From Dokdonella sp. (lineage in GTDB: Bacteria > Pseudomonadota > Gammaproteobacteria > Xanthomonadales > Rhodanobacteraceae): DNA of 64,000 nt. Location: assembly GCF_017744955.1 (NCBI RefSeq), contig NZ_JAGIAG010000009.1:1-64000 (forward strand). The letters run 5' to 3'. A program made the position numbers and the translations under genes. This document shows, piece after piece, positions 35,617-44,067 of this stretch. Each line of letters opens with the position of its first letter. The stretch's first letter is position 1. The notes below the pieces were generated by a model. It saw only the letters and a program-made list of their open reading frames with translations. It was not told the DNA's origin and did not search any database.

Positions 35617-35907
35617 TCAGCGCTCGTTCGACGGCGGCGCACACTCCCGGCGCGACTGCCCGCAATCGGGCGACTGCATCGGCAGCGACGCGAACGAATG
35701 CGATTTCAGATGCGCGGAGACGACGGCTGTGCTGACCGGCCCGTGCGCCCACCACTGCTTCGCCAGCGGCACCAGCTGTTCGCCGATCAGGATGCCGGCG
35801 AGACCGACCAGCGCGACCACCGGCGGCGCTGGCGAGCGCACGTCGAGCAGTCCGTAGATCGCGCCGACCAGAACGCCGACGGCGAGCGAAATCAGATAGA
35901 GCTTCAT
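35617..35907 (-). CDS. XapX-domain small membrane protein
   Basis: The ATG at 35907 follows GAGGTGCCGCG, giving 96 residues. Residues 1-50 have the XapX motif: a first span, YLISLAVGVLVGAIYGLL, the linker DVRSPAPP, and a second span, VVALVGLAGILIGEQLVP. The remainder (about 51-96) is soluble and Cys-containing. XapX proteins are short two-span proteins named for a gene near xanthosine genes in E. coli; the function is unknown. It lies 28 bp after ycaC and 19 bp before the amidohydrolase gene, so is part of the same transcript. Confidence 0.85.
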   Translation of the reverse strand: MKLYLISLAVGVLVGAIYGLLDVRSPAPPVVALVGLAGILIGEQLVPLAKQWWAHGPVSTAVVSAHLKSHSFASLPMQSPDCGQSRRECAPPSNER

Positions 35908-35935
35908 CGCGGCACCTCGCGGTGGTTGCGCAGCG

Positions 35936-36589
35936 TCAGTGGCCTTCCGCGCCGCCGAACATCGTCTTGGCGTAGACCAGGCCGAGTCCGTAGCCACCGC
36001 CGTGCTGCACGGCGGTGGCGACGGTCCGCGCGTAGGTCGCCTGGCGCGCCCAGTCGCGCTGCAGTTCGAGCAGGTATTGCAGGCTGGTCATCGGGCGCGC
36101 GCCCGCCTGGATCATGCGCGCGACGGCGCGCTCGTGCGCTTCGCCGCTCACGTCGCCGCAAGCGTCGGTGATCACGTAGACCTCGAAGCCCTGCTCCAGC
36201 GCGGACAGCACCGGCCCGACGATGCACACGCTCGTCCACAGGCCGCCGAAGACGAGACGATTCTTGCCGATCCGGTTCACTTCGCGGATGACGTTCTCGT
36301 CCTCCCAGGCGTTCATCGTCGTGCGGTCGATCAGCGGCTGGCCTTCGAACGGCTGCGTGACCTCGGCGAACAGGGGACCTGCGAACGATGTCTCCGCCAC
36401 CGTGGTCAGGATCGCCGGCACCGCGAACGCGGCCGCGGCCTTGGCCACCAGCGCGGCGTTGTTGCGCAGCTCGACGACGTCGATCGACTTCGTCGCGAAC
36501 GCCATCTGCGGCTGGTAGTCGATGAGGATCAGCGTGTGGTCGGCGCCGTCGAGCAGGCTCTTGGCGGGGGTGGCCTTGGCGGTGGTCAT
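35936..36589 (-). CDS. Isochorismatase-family hydrolase (YcaC type)
   Basis: The ATG at 36589 has AGGAGA 8 nt upstream, giving 217 residues. The cysteine-hydrolase fold shows Asp in LILIDYQPQMAF (about residue 24), Lys in IGKNRLVFGG and nucleophile Cys in TSVCIVGP (about 118). These form the D-K-C triad of the isochorismatase superfamily. The sequence order matches YcaC, a hydrolase of unknown substrate. It lies between pirin and the XapX gene; the 74-bp pirin gap holds a strong hairpin that may tune relative expression. Confidence 0.88.
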   Translation of the reverse strand: MTTAKATPAKSLLDGADHTLILIDYQPQMAFATKSIDVVELRNNAALVAKAAAAFAVPAILTTVAETSFAGPLFAEVTQPFEGQPLIDRTTMNAWEDENVIREVNRIGKNRLVFGGLWTSVCIVGPVLSALEQGFEVYVITDACGDVSGEAHERAVARMIQAGARPMTSLQYLLELQRDWARQATYARTVATAVQHGGGYGLGLVYAKTMFGGAEGH

Positions 36590-36616
36590 GAAGCGTCTCC
36601 TGGGGTGTCGGAAGAG

Positions 36617-36643
36617 CCGTCCGCGCTCGTCGAGCGCGGACGG
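36617..36643 (-). other. Intercistronic hairpin between pirin and the YcaC-type gene
   Basis: CCGTCCGCGCTC-gtc-GAGCGCGGACGG is a perfect 12-bp stem with a 3-base loop. No T run follows, so it is more likely an RNA-stabilising or attenuating element than a terminator. Confidence 0.65.
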
Positions 36644-36663
36644 TCGGAAACGGACGAACGCGA

Positions 36664-37365
36664 TCAGGCGGTCATGTCGAACAGCAGCACTTCCGCGTCG
36701 GCATCGGCGCGCACGGTGACTTTCTCCACGTCGCTGATCGCCGCGCCGTCGCCGGTGTCGAGGCGGTGGCCGTCGAGCGTCACCGCACCGCGGGCGACGT
36801 GCAGCCAGAGCTTGCGCGCCTTGTCGGTGGCGTGGGTCAGCTCGTGTCCGGCGGACAGGCGCGTCACGTACAGGCTCGCGTCCTGGTGGATCTTCACGGC
36901 CTTGCCGCTCGGACGATTGGACGCGACCAGCGTCCACTGGTCGGCGAGTTCCGCCGGCTCGAACGCGTGCTGCTCGTAGCCGGGCTCGTAGCCGGTGCGA
37001 TCCGGGATGATCCAGATCTGCAAGAAGTGCACGAGATCGCTTTGCGAGGCGTTGAACTCCGAGTGCATCACGCCGGTGCCGGCCGTCATGCGCTGGATCT
37101 CGCCGGGACGGATCACCGCACCGGTACCCATGCTGTCCTTGTGTTCGAGCGCGCCGTCGAGCACCCACGAGAGGATCTCCATGTCGCGGTGGCCGTGCGT
37201 GCCGAAACCCATGCCAGGCTGGACGCGGTCCTCGTTGATCACGCGCAGCGGGCCGAAGCCCATGTGCTGCGGATCGTGATAGTTGCCGAAGGAAAACGTG
37301 TGATGGCTGTTGAGCCAGCCGAAGTCGGCGAGGCCGCGCTCGGCGGATTTGCGCAAGGTGATCAT
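36664..37365 (-). CDS. Pirin-family protein (YhhW-like)
   Basis: The 233-residue bicupin starts at ATG 37365. The N-terminal cupin carries the metal-binding residues GTHGHRDMEI (about 56-65), and the partner His/Glu are in GTGVMHSEFNAS (about 97-108). A second, degenerate cupin covers about 150-232. YhhW-type pirins oxidise quercetin in vitro and may act as iron-dependent redox sensors in vivo. It is the first gene of the leftward seven-gene operon and is divergent from a LysR regulator that likely senses the inducing compound. Confidence 0.92.
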   Translation of the reverse strand: MITLRKSAERGLADFGWLNSHHTFSFGNYHDPQHMGFGPLRVINEDRVQPGMGFGTHGHRDMEILSWVLDGALEHKDSMGTGAVIRPGEIQRMTAGTGVMHSEFNASQSDLVHFLQIWIIPDRTGYEPGYEQHAFEPAELADQWTLVASNRPSGKAVKIHQDASLYVTRLSAGHELTHATDKARKLWLHVARGAVTLDGHRLDTGDGAAISDVEKVTVRADADAEVLLFDMTA

Positions 37366-37509
37366 GGTTCTCTCCCGTTCGTTTCTCCAATGGCGTGCAC
37401 TCTAGGTTCACCGCGCGCCGGCGCCTAGCCGCGCCGGACCGAACGCGGCGTTCGCCCGTGCCGAACGCCGCGATTGCGCGTCGGCGCGCCAACGCGTCAC
37501 CATGCGCGG

Positions 37510-38451
37510 ATGGAACTGGATCTGGCGCAGCTCAAGGCGTTCGTGCAGGTGGTCGAGAACGGCGGCATCAGCACCGCCGCGCAGCGCCTCGGCGTCGCCA
37601 AGTCGGCGCTCAGCGAGCGCCTGGCCAAGCTGGAAGGCGCGCTGCACATCAAGCTGCTGCACCGCTCGCCGCGCGGCGTCACGCTCACCGACGCCGGCAA
37701 GCGCTTCTACGACAGCGCCTGCGCGGTGCTGTCGCGCCTGCAGCAGGCGGTCGACGAGGTCAGCGGCGACGACGCGCGGAGCATCAACGCGAGCCTGCGC
37801 ATCACCGCGCCGATGACGTTCGGCACCCAGTATCTCGGTCCGCTGCTGTTCGCGTTCATGCGCCGGCATCCGGGCCTGGACATCACGCTCGATCTCGACG
37901 ACCGCTACGTCGACCTGCTCGCCGGCGGCTTCGACCTCGGCGTGCGCATCGGCCGCCTGCACGACTCCTCGCTGATGGCGCGCGCGCTGGCGCCGAGTCG
38001 GCGCGTGCTGTGTTGCAGCCCGGACTACGCCGAACGGCGCGGCACGCCGAAGACGATCGCCGACGTCGCCGCGCACGACTGCATCTGCTACGGCAACGCG
38101 TCGGTGGCGCCGTACTGGCAGTTCACCACCTCCGCCGCCGAGCCGGAACAGATCGTGGTGCGCGGACGCATCCACCTCAACAACGGCGAGAGCATGCGCG
38201 ACGCGGCGATCGCCGGCCTCGGCCTCGCGGCGCTGCCGCACTTCATCGCCGCGCCGGCGCTGCGCGACGGCCGCCTGGTCGAAGTGCTCGCCCCAACCCC
38301 ACCGACGGCGGACACGATCTACGCCGTCTACCCGCGCACGCGCTACGTCAACCGCGGCGTGCGCGCGATCATCGACATGCTGGTGGAGACGTTCGCCGAC
38401 GGCGCGCCGTGGGACGAGGAAGCGGCGCCGCGCAGGCGCAAGCGGCGATAG
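37510..38451 (+). CDS. LysR-family regulator divergent from the pirin operon
   Basis: The best start is the ATG at 37510 (MELDLAQLKAFVQVVENGG), giving 313 residues; an upstream in-frame TTG at 37474 is less likely. The helix-turn-helix reads ISTAAQRLGVAKSALSERLAKLEGALHIKLLHR (about 20-52). A periplasmic-binding-like effector domain follows (SLRITAPMTFGTQYLGPLLFAFMRRHPGLDITL). The C-terminus is basic (PRRRKRR). The 144-bp gap to pirin would hold the operator. This geometry is normal for LysR control of a catabolic or stress operon. Confidence 0.9.
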   Translation: MELDLAQLKAFVQVVENGGISTAAQRLGVAKSALSERLAKLEGALHIKLLHRSPRGVTLTDAGKRFYDSACAVLSRLQQAVDEVSGDDARSINASLRITAPMTFGTQYLGPLLFAFMRRHPGLDITLDLDDRYVDLLAGGFDLGVRIGRLHDSSLMARALAPSRRVLCCSPDYAERRGTPKTIADVAAHDCICYGNASVAPYWQFTTSAAEPEQIVVRGRIHLNNGESMRDAAIAGLGLAALPHFIAAPALRDGRLVEVLAPTPPTADTIYAVYPRTRYVNRGVRAIIDMLVETFADGAPWDEEAAPRRRKRR

Positions 38452-38754
38452 GCGAAGAAGGACCGTCGTCGATCGCGCGGAGAAGCCATCGCGACCGCGA
38501 TCGGTGCCCAGCGACGAACGCTGCGCGGCCACGCCGACGGGCCGGCGCGCGGCAGCTTTTCCGCCTCATGCCGGTTCGACATTTGGCAAACGGGAGGCTA
38601 TGCGTTTAGCTGGCGAGAATGCCGCGCGCTTGCCCGCCAACCCCGCCGCCTCTAGGCTTGCCCCGCACGCGCGCCTCTTCGACGCGGCCCGGCTCGTCCG
38701 CCGGGCCGGATGCCCGCAACCGCGCCACTTCACTTTCAGGAAATTGGTAGCCGC
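38452..38754. other. Intergenic region upstream of trpG, no gene seen
   Basis: This 303-bp stretch has no frame with a ribosome site or recognisable product. No leader peptide rich in Trp codons and no attenuator hairpin pair is visible. It presumably holds the trpG promoter. Confidence 0.5.
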
Positions 38755-39351
38755 ATGCTGCTGATGATCGACAACTACGACAGCTTCACCTTCAACCTCG
38801 TGCAGTACTTCGGCGAGCTGGGTGAAGAGGTGCGCGTGATCCGCAACGACGCGATGAGGCTGGACGCGCTGCGCCGGCTCGGTCCGAGCGCGATCGTGAT
38901 CTCGCCGGGGCCGGGAACGCCGAACGAGGCGGGAGTGTCGCTGGAGATCATCGAGCGCTTCGGCGGCGGCGTGCCGGTGCTCGGCGTCTGCCTGGGGCAC
39001 CAGGCGATCGGCCAGGTCTTCGGCGGCCAGGTCGTGCGGGCGCGCGAAATCATGCACGGCAAGACCTCGCCGATCCATCACGACGGCAAGGGCGTGTTCC
39101 GCGGCTTGCCCAATCCCTTCGAGGCGACGCGCTACCACTCGCTGGTGGTGGAGAAGTCCTCCGTGCCGGACTGTCTGGAAGTGTCGGCCTGGACCTTGAA
39201 CGCGGACGGCTCGATCGACGAGATCATGGGTCTGCGCCACAGGACGCTGCCGATCGAAGGCGTGCAGTTCCACCCCGAATCGATCCTGACCCAGCACGGC
39301 CACGATCTGCTGCGCAACTTCCTCGCGCAGGTTCTGCCGAAGGCGGCGTGA
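38755..39351 (+). CDS. trpG: Anthranilate synthase component II (glutamine amidotransferase)
   Basis: TrpG supplies ammonia from glutamine to TrpE. The 198-residue class I glutamine amidotransferase starts at ATG 38755, with GGTAG about 6 nt upstream. The triad is Cys in GVCLGHQAIGQ (about residue 80), and His and Glu in GVQFHPESIL (about 171-173). MLLMIDNYDSFTFNLVQYF is the usual N-terminus. Length is typical for a separate TrpG/PabA subunit. It may also serve 4-aminobenzoate synthesis, as bifunctional TrpG does. It is followed by an unrelated PD40 gene instead of directly by trpD. Confidence 0.96.
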   Translation: MLLMIDNYDSFTFNLVQYFGELGEEVRVIRNDAMRLDALRRLGPSAIVISPGPGTPNEAGVSLEIIERFGGGVPVLGVCLGHQAIGQVFGGQVVRAREIMHGKTSPIHHDGKGVFRGLPNPFEATRYHSLVVEKSSVPDCLEVSAWTLNADGSIDEIMGLRHRTLPIEGVQFHPESILTQHGHDLLRNFLAQVLPKAA

Positions 39352-39373
39352 TCGTGAGCGCGGCGAGCATCGC

Positions 39374-40270
39374 ATGAACGGCCGCGTCTTCCTGCCGGCG
39401 TCGCTGGCCGCCGCGCTCGCCGCGTGCGCGGCGCCCGCCGCGCGCGATGTCCGCTTCGAACTGGTCGGCGAATCCTCGCTGTTCCTGCCCGGCATCGTGT
39501 CCTCGCCGTACTCGGAAGTTCGCGCCGCCGTCAGCCCGGACGGCCGTACCGTGCTCTGGGGCAGCACCAATCGCCCCGGCGGGGCCGGCGGTTGGGACGT
39601 CTGGATGAGCCGTCGAGACGGCGGTCGCTGGAGCGAACCCGCTGCGGTCTCGTTCGACACCGCGGCGAACGAATTCGATCCGGCGTTCAGCGCCGACGGC
39701 CGCACGGTCTACTTCTTCTCGAACCGCGCCGGCGGCTACGGCGGCGACGATCTCTGGCAGGTCGCGTTCGATCCCGCCACGGCGACGTTCGGCCTGCCGA
39801 CGAATCTCGGCGCCGGCGTGAATTCGGCCGGCAACGAATGGGCGCCGACGCCGTCGCCGGACGGCAGGACCCTGCTGTTCGCGACCGACGGCCGCGGTGG
39901 CGCCGGGCGCCACGACCTGTTCGTCAGCACATGGAGTGACGGCGCCTGGCAAGCGGCCGTGCCGCTCGCCGGCGAGGTCAACGGCCCCGGCGACGATTTC
40001 GACGCGGCCTGGCTCGACGGCGGTCGCGTGCTGGTGTTCGCGCGCTCCGACGACGTCGACAATGCCCCGATCGCGCTGTGGTCCGCCGTGCGCGAGGGCG
40101 AGCGCTACGTCGACGTTCGCCGCCTGGATGCGCGCGTCAACGTCGACGGCGGCTGGATCCTCGGTCCGTCGACCGATCCGTCGCAGCCGGGTACCCTGCT
40201 GTTCTCCGGCGAGCGCGCCGGCGGTCCGGGTCGCGCCGACATCCACCTCATCCACTACCGCATGCGCTGA
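39374..40270 (+). CDS. PD40 beta-propeller lipoprotein inserted in trpGDC
   Basis: The 298-residue protein starts at ATG 39374, 22 bp after trpG. The N-terminus (VFLPASLAAALAAC) ends in a lipobox-like LAAC, so it is probably a lipoprotein. PD40/WD40-like blades follow: SPDGRTVLWGSTN, DPAFSADGRTVYFFSNRAGGYGGDDLW, and TPSPDGRTLLFATDGRGGAGRHDLF. The repeating S-xDG-x-x-(L/V)-x-F motif is also found in TolB. No link to tryptophan synthesis is known. It lies 27 bp before trpD, so is transcribed within the trp cluster. Confidence 0.85.
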   Translation: MNGRVFLPASLAAALAACAAPAARDVRFELVGESSLFLPGIVSSPYSEVRAAVSPDGRTVLWGSTNRPGGAGGWDVWMSRRDGGRWSEPAAVSFDTAANEFDPAFSADGRTVYFFSNRAGGYGGDDLWQVAFDPATATFGLPTNLGAGVNSAGNEWAPTPSPDGRTLLFATDGRGGAGRHDLFVSTWSDGAWQAAVPLAGEVNGPGDDFDAAWLDGGRVLVFARSDDVDNAPIALWSAVREGERYVDVRRLDARVNVDGGWILGPSTDPSQPGTLLFSGERAGGPGRADIHLIHYRMR

Positions 40271-40297
40271 ACACATCACGGAACAGGGACACGTCTC

Positions 40298-41368
40298 ATG
40301 CCGATCACACCGCAGGAAGCGCTGCAGCGCACGATCGAACACCGCGAGATCTTCCACGACGAGATGGTCGACCTGATGCGCCAGATCATGCGCGGCGAAG
40401 TCTCGCCGACGCTGACAGCGGCGATCCTGACCGGCCTGCGCGTGAAGAAGGAAACGATCGGCGAGATCACCGGCGCCGCGCGCGTGATGCGCGAGCTGGC
40501 CGAGCGCGTGCCGTGGCCTTCGCCGCAATCGGGCGCGTCGAAGGAGCACCTGGTCGACATCGTCGGCACCGGCGGCGACGGCGCGCACAGCTTCAACATC
40601 TCCACCGCGTCGACCTTCGTCGTCGCCGCCGCCGGCGCGCGCGTGGCCAAGCACGGCAATCGCAGCGTGTCCTCGAAGTCCGGCAGCGCCGACGTGCTCG
40701 AAGCGCTCGGCGCGGCGATCGCGCTGACACCGGCCGACGTCGCGCGCTGCCTCGACGAGACCGGCATCGGTTTCATGTTCGCACCGAACCACCATCCCGC
40801 GATGAAGGTGGTCGCGCCGGTGCGTCGCGAACTCGGCGTGCGCACGATCTTCAACATCCTAGGTCCCCTGACCAATCCGGCCGACGCGCCGAACGTGCTG
40901 ATGGGCGTGTTCCACCCCGACCTGGTCGGCATCCAGGTGCGCGCGCTGCAGCGGCTCGGCGCACGCCACGCGCTGGTCGTCTGGGGACGCGACGGCATGG
41001 ACGAGATCTCGCTCGGCGCGGCGACGATGGTCGGCGAATTGCGCGACGGCGACGTGCGCGAGTACGAGATCGAGCCGGAGGATTTCGGCCTGGTGATGGC
41101 GTCGAGCCGCAACCTGCGCGTCGCCGACGTCGCCGAATCGAAGACGCTGCTGCTCGAAGCGCTCGGCAACACGCCGGGCATCGCGCGTGACATCGTCCTG
41201 CTCAACGCCGGCGCGGCCCTGTACGCGGCCGACGTCGCCGACTCGATCGGCGACGGCATCGCACGAGCGCGCCAGGCGATCACCAGCGGCGCGGCGATGG
41301 AAAAAATGGAAGAATTCGTCGAAGTCACGCAACGGCTTGCTCGCACAAGCGAAGAACGACCCCTATGA
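40298..41368 (+). CDS. trpD: Anthranilate phosphoribosyltransferase
   Basis: TrpD joins anthranilate and PRPP. The 356-residue protein shows the PRPP-binding glycine loop GTGGDG in DIVGTGGDGAHSFNISTA (about 88-105), KHGNRSVSSKSGSADVLEALG, and the anthranilate-contact region NHHPAMKVVAPVRRELGVRTIFNILGPLTNPA. Length is normal. The last bases overlap the trpC ATG by 4 bp (ATGA), so the two are translationally coupled. Confidence 0.97.
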   Translation: MPITPQEALQRTIEHREIFHDEMVDLMRQIMRGEVSPTLTAAILTGLRVKKETIGEITGAARVMRELAERVPWPSPQSGASKEHLVDIVGTGGDGAHSFNISTASTFVVAAAGARVAKHGNRSVSSKSGSADVLEALGAAIALTPADVARCLDETGIGFMFAPNHHPAMKVVAPVRRELGVRTIFNILGPLTNPADAPNVLMGVFHPDLVGIQVRALQRLGARHALVVWGRDGMDEISLGAATMVGELRDGDVREYEIEPEDFGLVMASSRNLRVADVAESKTLLLEALGNTPGIARDIVLLNAGAALYAADVADSIGDGIARARQAITSGAAMEKMEEFVEVTQRLARTSEERPL

Positions 41369-42162
41369 GCGACATCCTGAAACGCATCCTCGCACGCAAG
41401 GTCGAGGAGATCGCCGAACGCAGCGCACGCGTTCCGCTGCATGAACTGTCGGCGCGCGTCGCCGACCTGCCGCCGACGCGCGGCTTCGTCGCCGCGCTGG
41501 AAGCGAAACTCGACGAAGGCGAACCGGCGGTGATCGCCGAACTGAAGAAGGCCAGTCCGTCGAAGGGCCTGATCCGCGAGAACTTCGATCCGGTCGCGAT
41601 CGCGCGCAGCTACGCCGCTTCCGGCGCCGCCTGCCTGTCGGTACTGACCGATGCGGATTTCTTCCAGGGCAGCGAGGCCTATCTCGAACAGGCGCGCGGC
41701 GCCTGCGGGCTGCCGGTGCTGCGCAAGGACTTCACGATCGATCCATACCAGGTGTACGAGGCGCGCGCGATCGGCGCCGACTGCATCCTGCTGATCGTCT
41801 CCGCGCTCGGCGATCCGGCTCTGCTCGAGCTTTCCCTGCTCGCGGCGGAGCTCGACCTGGACGTGCTGGTCGAGGTGCACGACGAGATCGAGCTCGAACG
41901 CGCGCTCGGCGTGCCGGCGCCGCTGATCGGCGTCAACAACCGCAACCTGCGCACGTTCGAGACCTCGCTCGACACCACGCTGACGCTGCGCGACCGCGTC
42001 GACGCCGGACGGCTGCTGGTCACCGAGAGCGGCATCCACACGCGCGCCGACGTCGAGAAGATGCAGAACGCCGGCATCGACGTGTTCCTGGTCGGCGAGG
42101 CGTTCATGCGCGCGCCGGATCCCGGCGCCGAGCTCGCCCGCCTGTTCCGCGACGAGGGCTGA
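41365..42162 (+). CDS. trpC: Indole-3-glycerol phosphate synthase
   Basis: TrpC closes the indole ring from CdRP. The 265-residue TIM barrel has the catalytic lysines in AELKKASPSKGLI (about 54-66) and LRKDFTIDPYQV (about 113-124). ESGIHTRADV (about 217) holds the conserved phosphate-site Ser/Gly. It is monofunctional, without the TrpF domain fused in E. coli. It overlaps trpD by 4 bp and is followed 23 bp later by an HAD phosphatase gene on the same strand. Confidence 0.97.
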   Translation: MSDILKRILARKVEEIAERSARVPLHELSARVADLPPTRGFVAALEAKLDEGEPAVIAELKKASPSKGLIRENFDPVAIARSYAASGAACLSVLTDADFFQGSEAYLEQARGACGLPVLRKDFTIDPYQVYEARAIGADCILLIVSALGDPALLELSLLAAELDLDVLVEVHDEIELERALGVPAPLIGVNNRNLRTFETSLDTTLTLRDRVDAGRLLVTESGIHTRADVEKMQNAGIDVFLVGEAFMRAPDPGAELARLFRDEG

Positions 42163-42185
42163 AGCGCCGCTTTCGCGCGCCGGGC

Positions 42186-42872
42186 ATGACCGGAACGAGT
42201 TCGCCCCGGCCGCGCGATGCGCGGCGCGTCGTGCTGTTCGACTTCGACGGCGTGATCGTACGCGGCGATTCGTTCGCGCGCTTCCTGCTCGCGCATTACC
42301 GGCGCTCGTGGTGGCGCATCGTGCTGCTGTTGCCGGCGGCGCCGTTGTTCGCTGCGGCCGCTCTGACGCGCGGCGGGCGCCGCCGGGTGCTGCGCGCCGT
42401 CGTGAACTGGGCGCTGCTCGGCGTCGGCGCGGCGCGTTACCGCGAACTGGCGCAGACGTTCGGCCGCGCGCTCGCGCGCGACACGCGCAACGTCGTGCGC
42501 GCGGCGTGCGCGGCACTCGGCGCGCATCGTCACGCCGGCGATCGCGTGGTGGTGGTCACCGGCTGCGAGGAAACACTGGCGCGCGCGATCCTCGACGAAC
42601 TCGGCTTCGGCGACGTCGAGCTGCTCGGCTCGCAGCTGGCGCCGGGACGACTGGGCATGCGCATCGCGCTGCACAACATCCGGTTCCGGAAAGCCCATCG
42701 GCTCGCGCGCCACGGTATCAGGCCGCCTTGGGATCTGGTCTACAGCGACTCGCATCACGACCTGCCGATCCTCGCCGCGGCGCGTTCGGGCGTGTTGGTC
42801 AATCCGGATCGGCGGACGCTGGCGCGCGTGTCGGCGCGGCTCGGCAAGCGCCTGAGCGTGATCGAGTGGTAG
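42186..42872 (+). CDS. HAD-IB family phosphatase
   Basis: The 228-residue protein has the HAD nucleophile motif DFDGVIVRGDSF (DxD at about 18-20). It also has motif II VVTGCEE, a Lys in FRKAHRLA, and motif IV YSDSHHDLP. The helical cap between motifs I and II (residues about 30-100) carries hydrophobic stretches (RIVLLLPAAPLFAAAAL). These suggest the membrane-associated HAD-IB branch related to SerB and the cation-type phosphatidylglycerophosphatase/lysophosphatidate phosphatases. The exact substrate is unknown. It follows trpC closely but need not act in tryptophan synthesis. Confidence 0.85.
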   Translation: MTGTSSPRPRDARRVVLFDFDGVIVRGDSFARFLLAHYRRSWWRIVLLLPAAPLFAAAALTRGGRRRVLRAVVNWALLGVGAARYRELAQTFGRALARDTRNVVRAACAALGAHRHAGDRVVVVTGCEETLARAILDELGFGDVELLGSQLAPGRLGMRIALHNIRFRKAHRLARHGIRPPWDLVYSDSHHDLPILAAARSGVLVNPDRRTLARVSARLGKRLSVIEW

Positions 42873-42906
42873 AGGGCCGGCTTGCCGGATGCTGCGGAAA
42901 AGCTTA

Positions 42907-42934
42907 GCGTAGGCACTTTCGTAAGTGATTACGC
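42907..42934. promoter_or_regulatory. MarR-type operator palindrome at the start of the MarR-GNAT gene
   Basis: An imperfect inverted repeat has a perfect CACTT-tcgt-AAGTG core (42914-42927) flanked by GCGTA (42907-42911) and TACGC (42930-42934). It ends two bases before the ATG at 42937, so a bound dimer would block transcription initiation. Autorepression by the MarR part of the adjacent protein is inferred. Confidence 0.65.
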
Positions 42935-42936
42935 AA

Positions 42937-43914
42937 ATGGACTTCCTGCACGAGCAGAACGAACTCGCCCTCGGCAGCCGCTTCAAGGCGCTCAGCGAGC
43001 GCTGCTATCGCATCGCCAACGCGGCCTACCGCGAGACCGGCATCGACCTCGACGCGCACTGGTTCCCGGTGCTGCGCTACGTACAGGTGAAAGGCCCGGG
43101 CACGGTGACGCAGATCGCGCAGGCGATCGGCCAGACGCATCCGGCGGTGAGCCAGTTGGCGAACAAGCTGGTGCGCGCCGGCTGGCTGGTGCGTCGCTCC
43201 GATCGCGCCGACGCGCGCCGCAGCCTGCTCGACCTGCCGCTCGCCGCCGAACGCCGCCTGGCCGGCATGGGGCCGATCTGGACGGCGATCCGCCGCGCCA
43301 CCGGAGCGCTGCTCGCGCGCCACGCCGGCGACCTCAATTCGGCGATGAAGGCGCTGGAGAGGGAGCTCTCGGACGACGGCGTGCTGCGCGAGATCCTGGC
43401 GCAGCACGCGCGGCTCGCCGCGGCGAAGGTCGAGATCGTGCCGTTCGATGCCGCGTCGAGAGAACACTTCTACCGCATCAACGCGCAATGGCTGGAGCGC
43501 TACTGGTCGCTCGAGCCGATCGACCGCGACGTCCTCAGCGAGCCGGAGAAGTACGTGCTCGAACCCGGCGGTTCGATTTTTTTCGCCCACGTCGACGGCG
43601 AGGTGATCGGCACGGTCGCGCTGCTCAAGGATGCCGCGGCCGGCGAATACGAGCTGTCGAAGATGGGCGTCGAGGCCGGCTGGCGCGGCAAGGGCGCCGG
43701 GCGCCTGCTGATCGAGGCGGCGATCGCCGAGTTCCGACGCCGCAAAGGACAGATGCTGTTTCTGGAATCGAATTCGCGGCTCGGGCCCGCGTTGACGTTG
43801 TACGAGAGCGCGGGCTTCGTGCACCAGGCGGAGCTGCGCCCGGGCAGCCATTACCAGCGCTCCGACGTCTACATGATCTACCAGCCGGATCGGCGCGCGG
43901 CGCGCAAGCGATAG
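42937..43914 (+). CDS. MarR regulator fused to GNAT acetyltransferase
   Basis: The start is taken at ATG 42937 (MDFLHEQNELALGSRFKALSERCY), giving 325 residues. GTG 42925 lies inside the operator palindrome and is less likely. Residues about 10-145 form a MarR winged helix (VLRYVQVKGPGTVTQIAQAIGQTHPAVSQLANKLVRAGW, RSDRADARRS). Residues about 165-315 form a GNAT domain, with the acetyl-CoA loop VEAGWRGKGAGRLLIEAA and the end strand ALTLYESAGF. Such fusions occur in many proteobacteria; their target is mostly unknown. No ribosome site precedes the ATG, so translation may be leaderless. Confidence 0.88.
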   Translation: MDFLHEQNELALGSRFKALSERCYRIANAAYRETGIDLDAHWFPVLRYVQVKGPGTVTQIAQAIGQTHPAVSQLANKLVRAGWLVRRSDRADARRSLLDLPLAAERRLAGMGPIWTAIRRATGALLARHAGDLNSAMKALERELSDDGVLREILAQHARLAAAKVEIVPFDAASREHFYRINAQWLERYWSLEPIDRDVLSEPEKYVLEPGGSIFFAHVDGEVIGTVALLKDAAAGEYELSKMGVEAGWRGKGAGRLLIEAAIAEFRRRKGQMLFLESNSRLGPALTLYESAGFVHQAELRPGSHYQRSDVYMIYQPDRRAARKR

Positions 43915-44006
43915 CTCTGCGCGTCGGGGATGCATGAAAAAGACCGTCGCTCCGGGAGCGTGCGCGCTTCGACGGACGCACGCCGGGCCAGTCGCCGCCG
44001 CGTGGA

Positions 44007-44024
44007 TGCCCGCGTTCGCGGGCA
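44007..44024. repeat. Hairpin of the CCCGCG...CGCGGG repeat type
   Basis: TGCCCGCGTTCGCGGGCA is a perfect palindrome with a two-base centre. It lies between the convergent MarR-GNAT and clp genes. It resembles the element at 11565-11595 and may help termination, although there is no T run. Confidence 0.55.
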
Positions 44025-44067
44025 GACGTCGATCAGGTCGGCGTGGGTCGTTGCCGATGCGCGCCGG

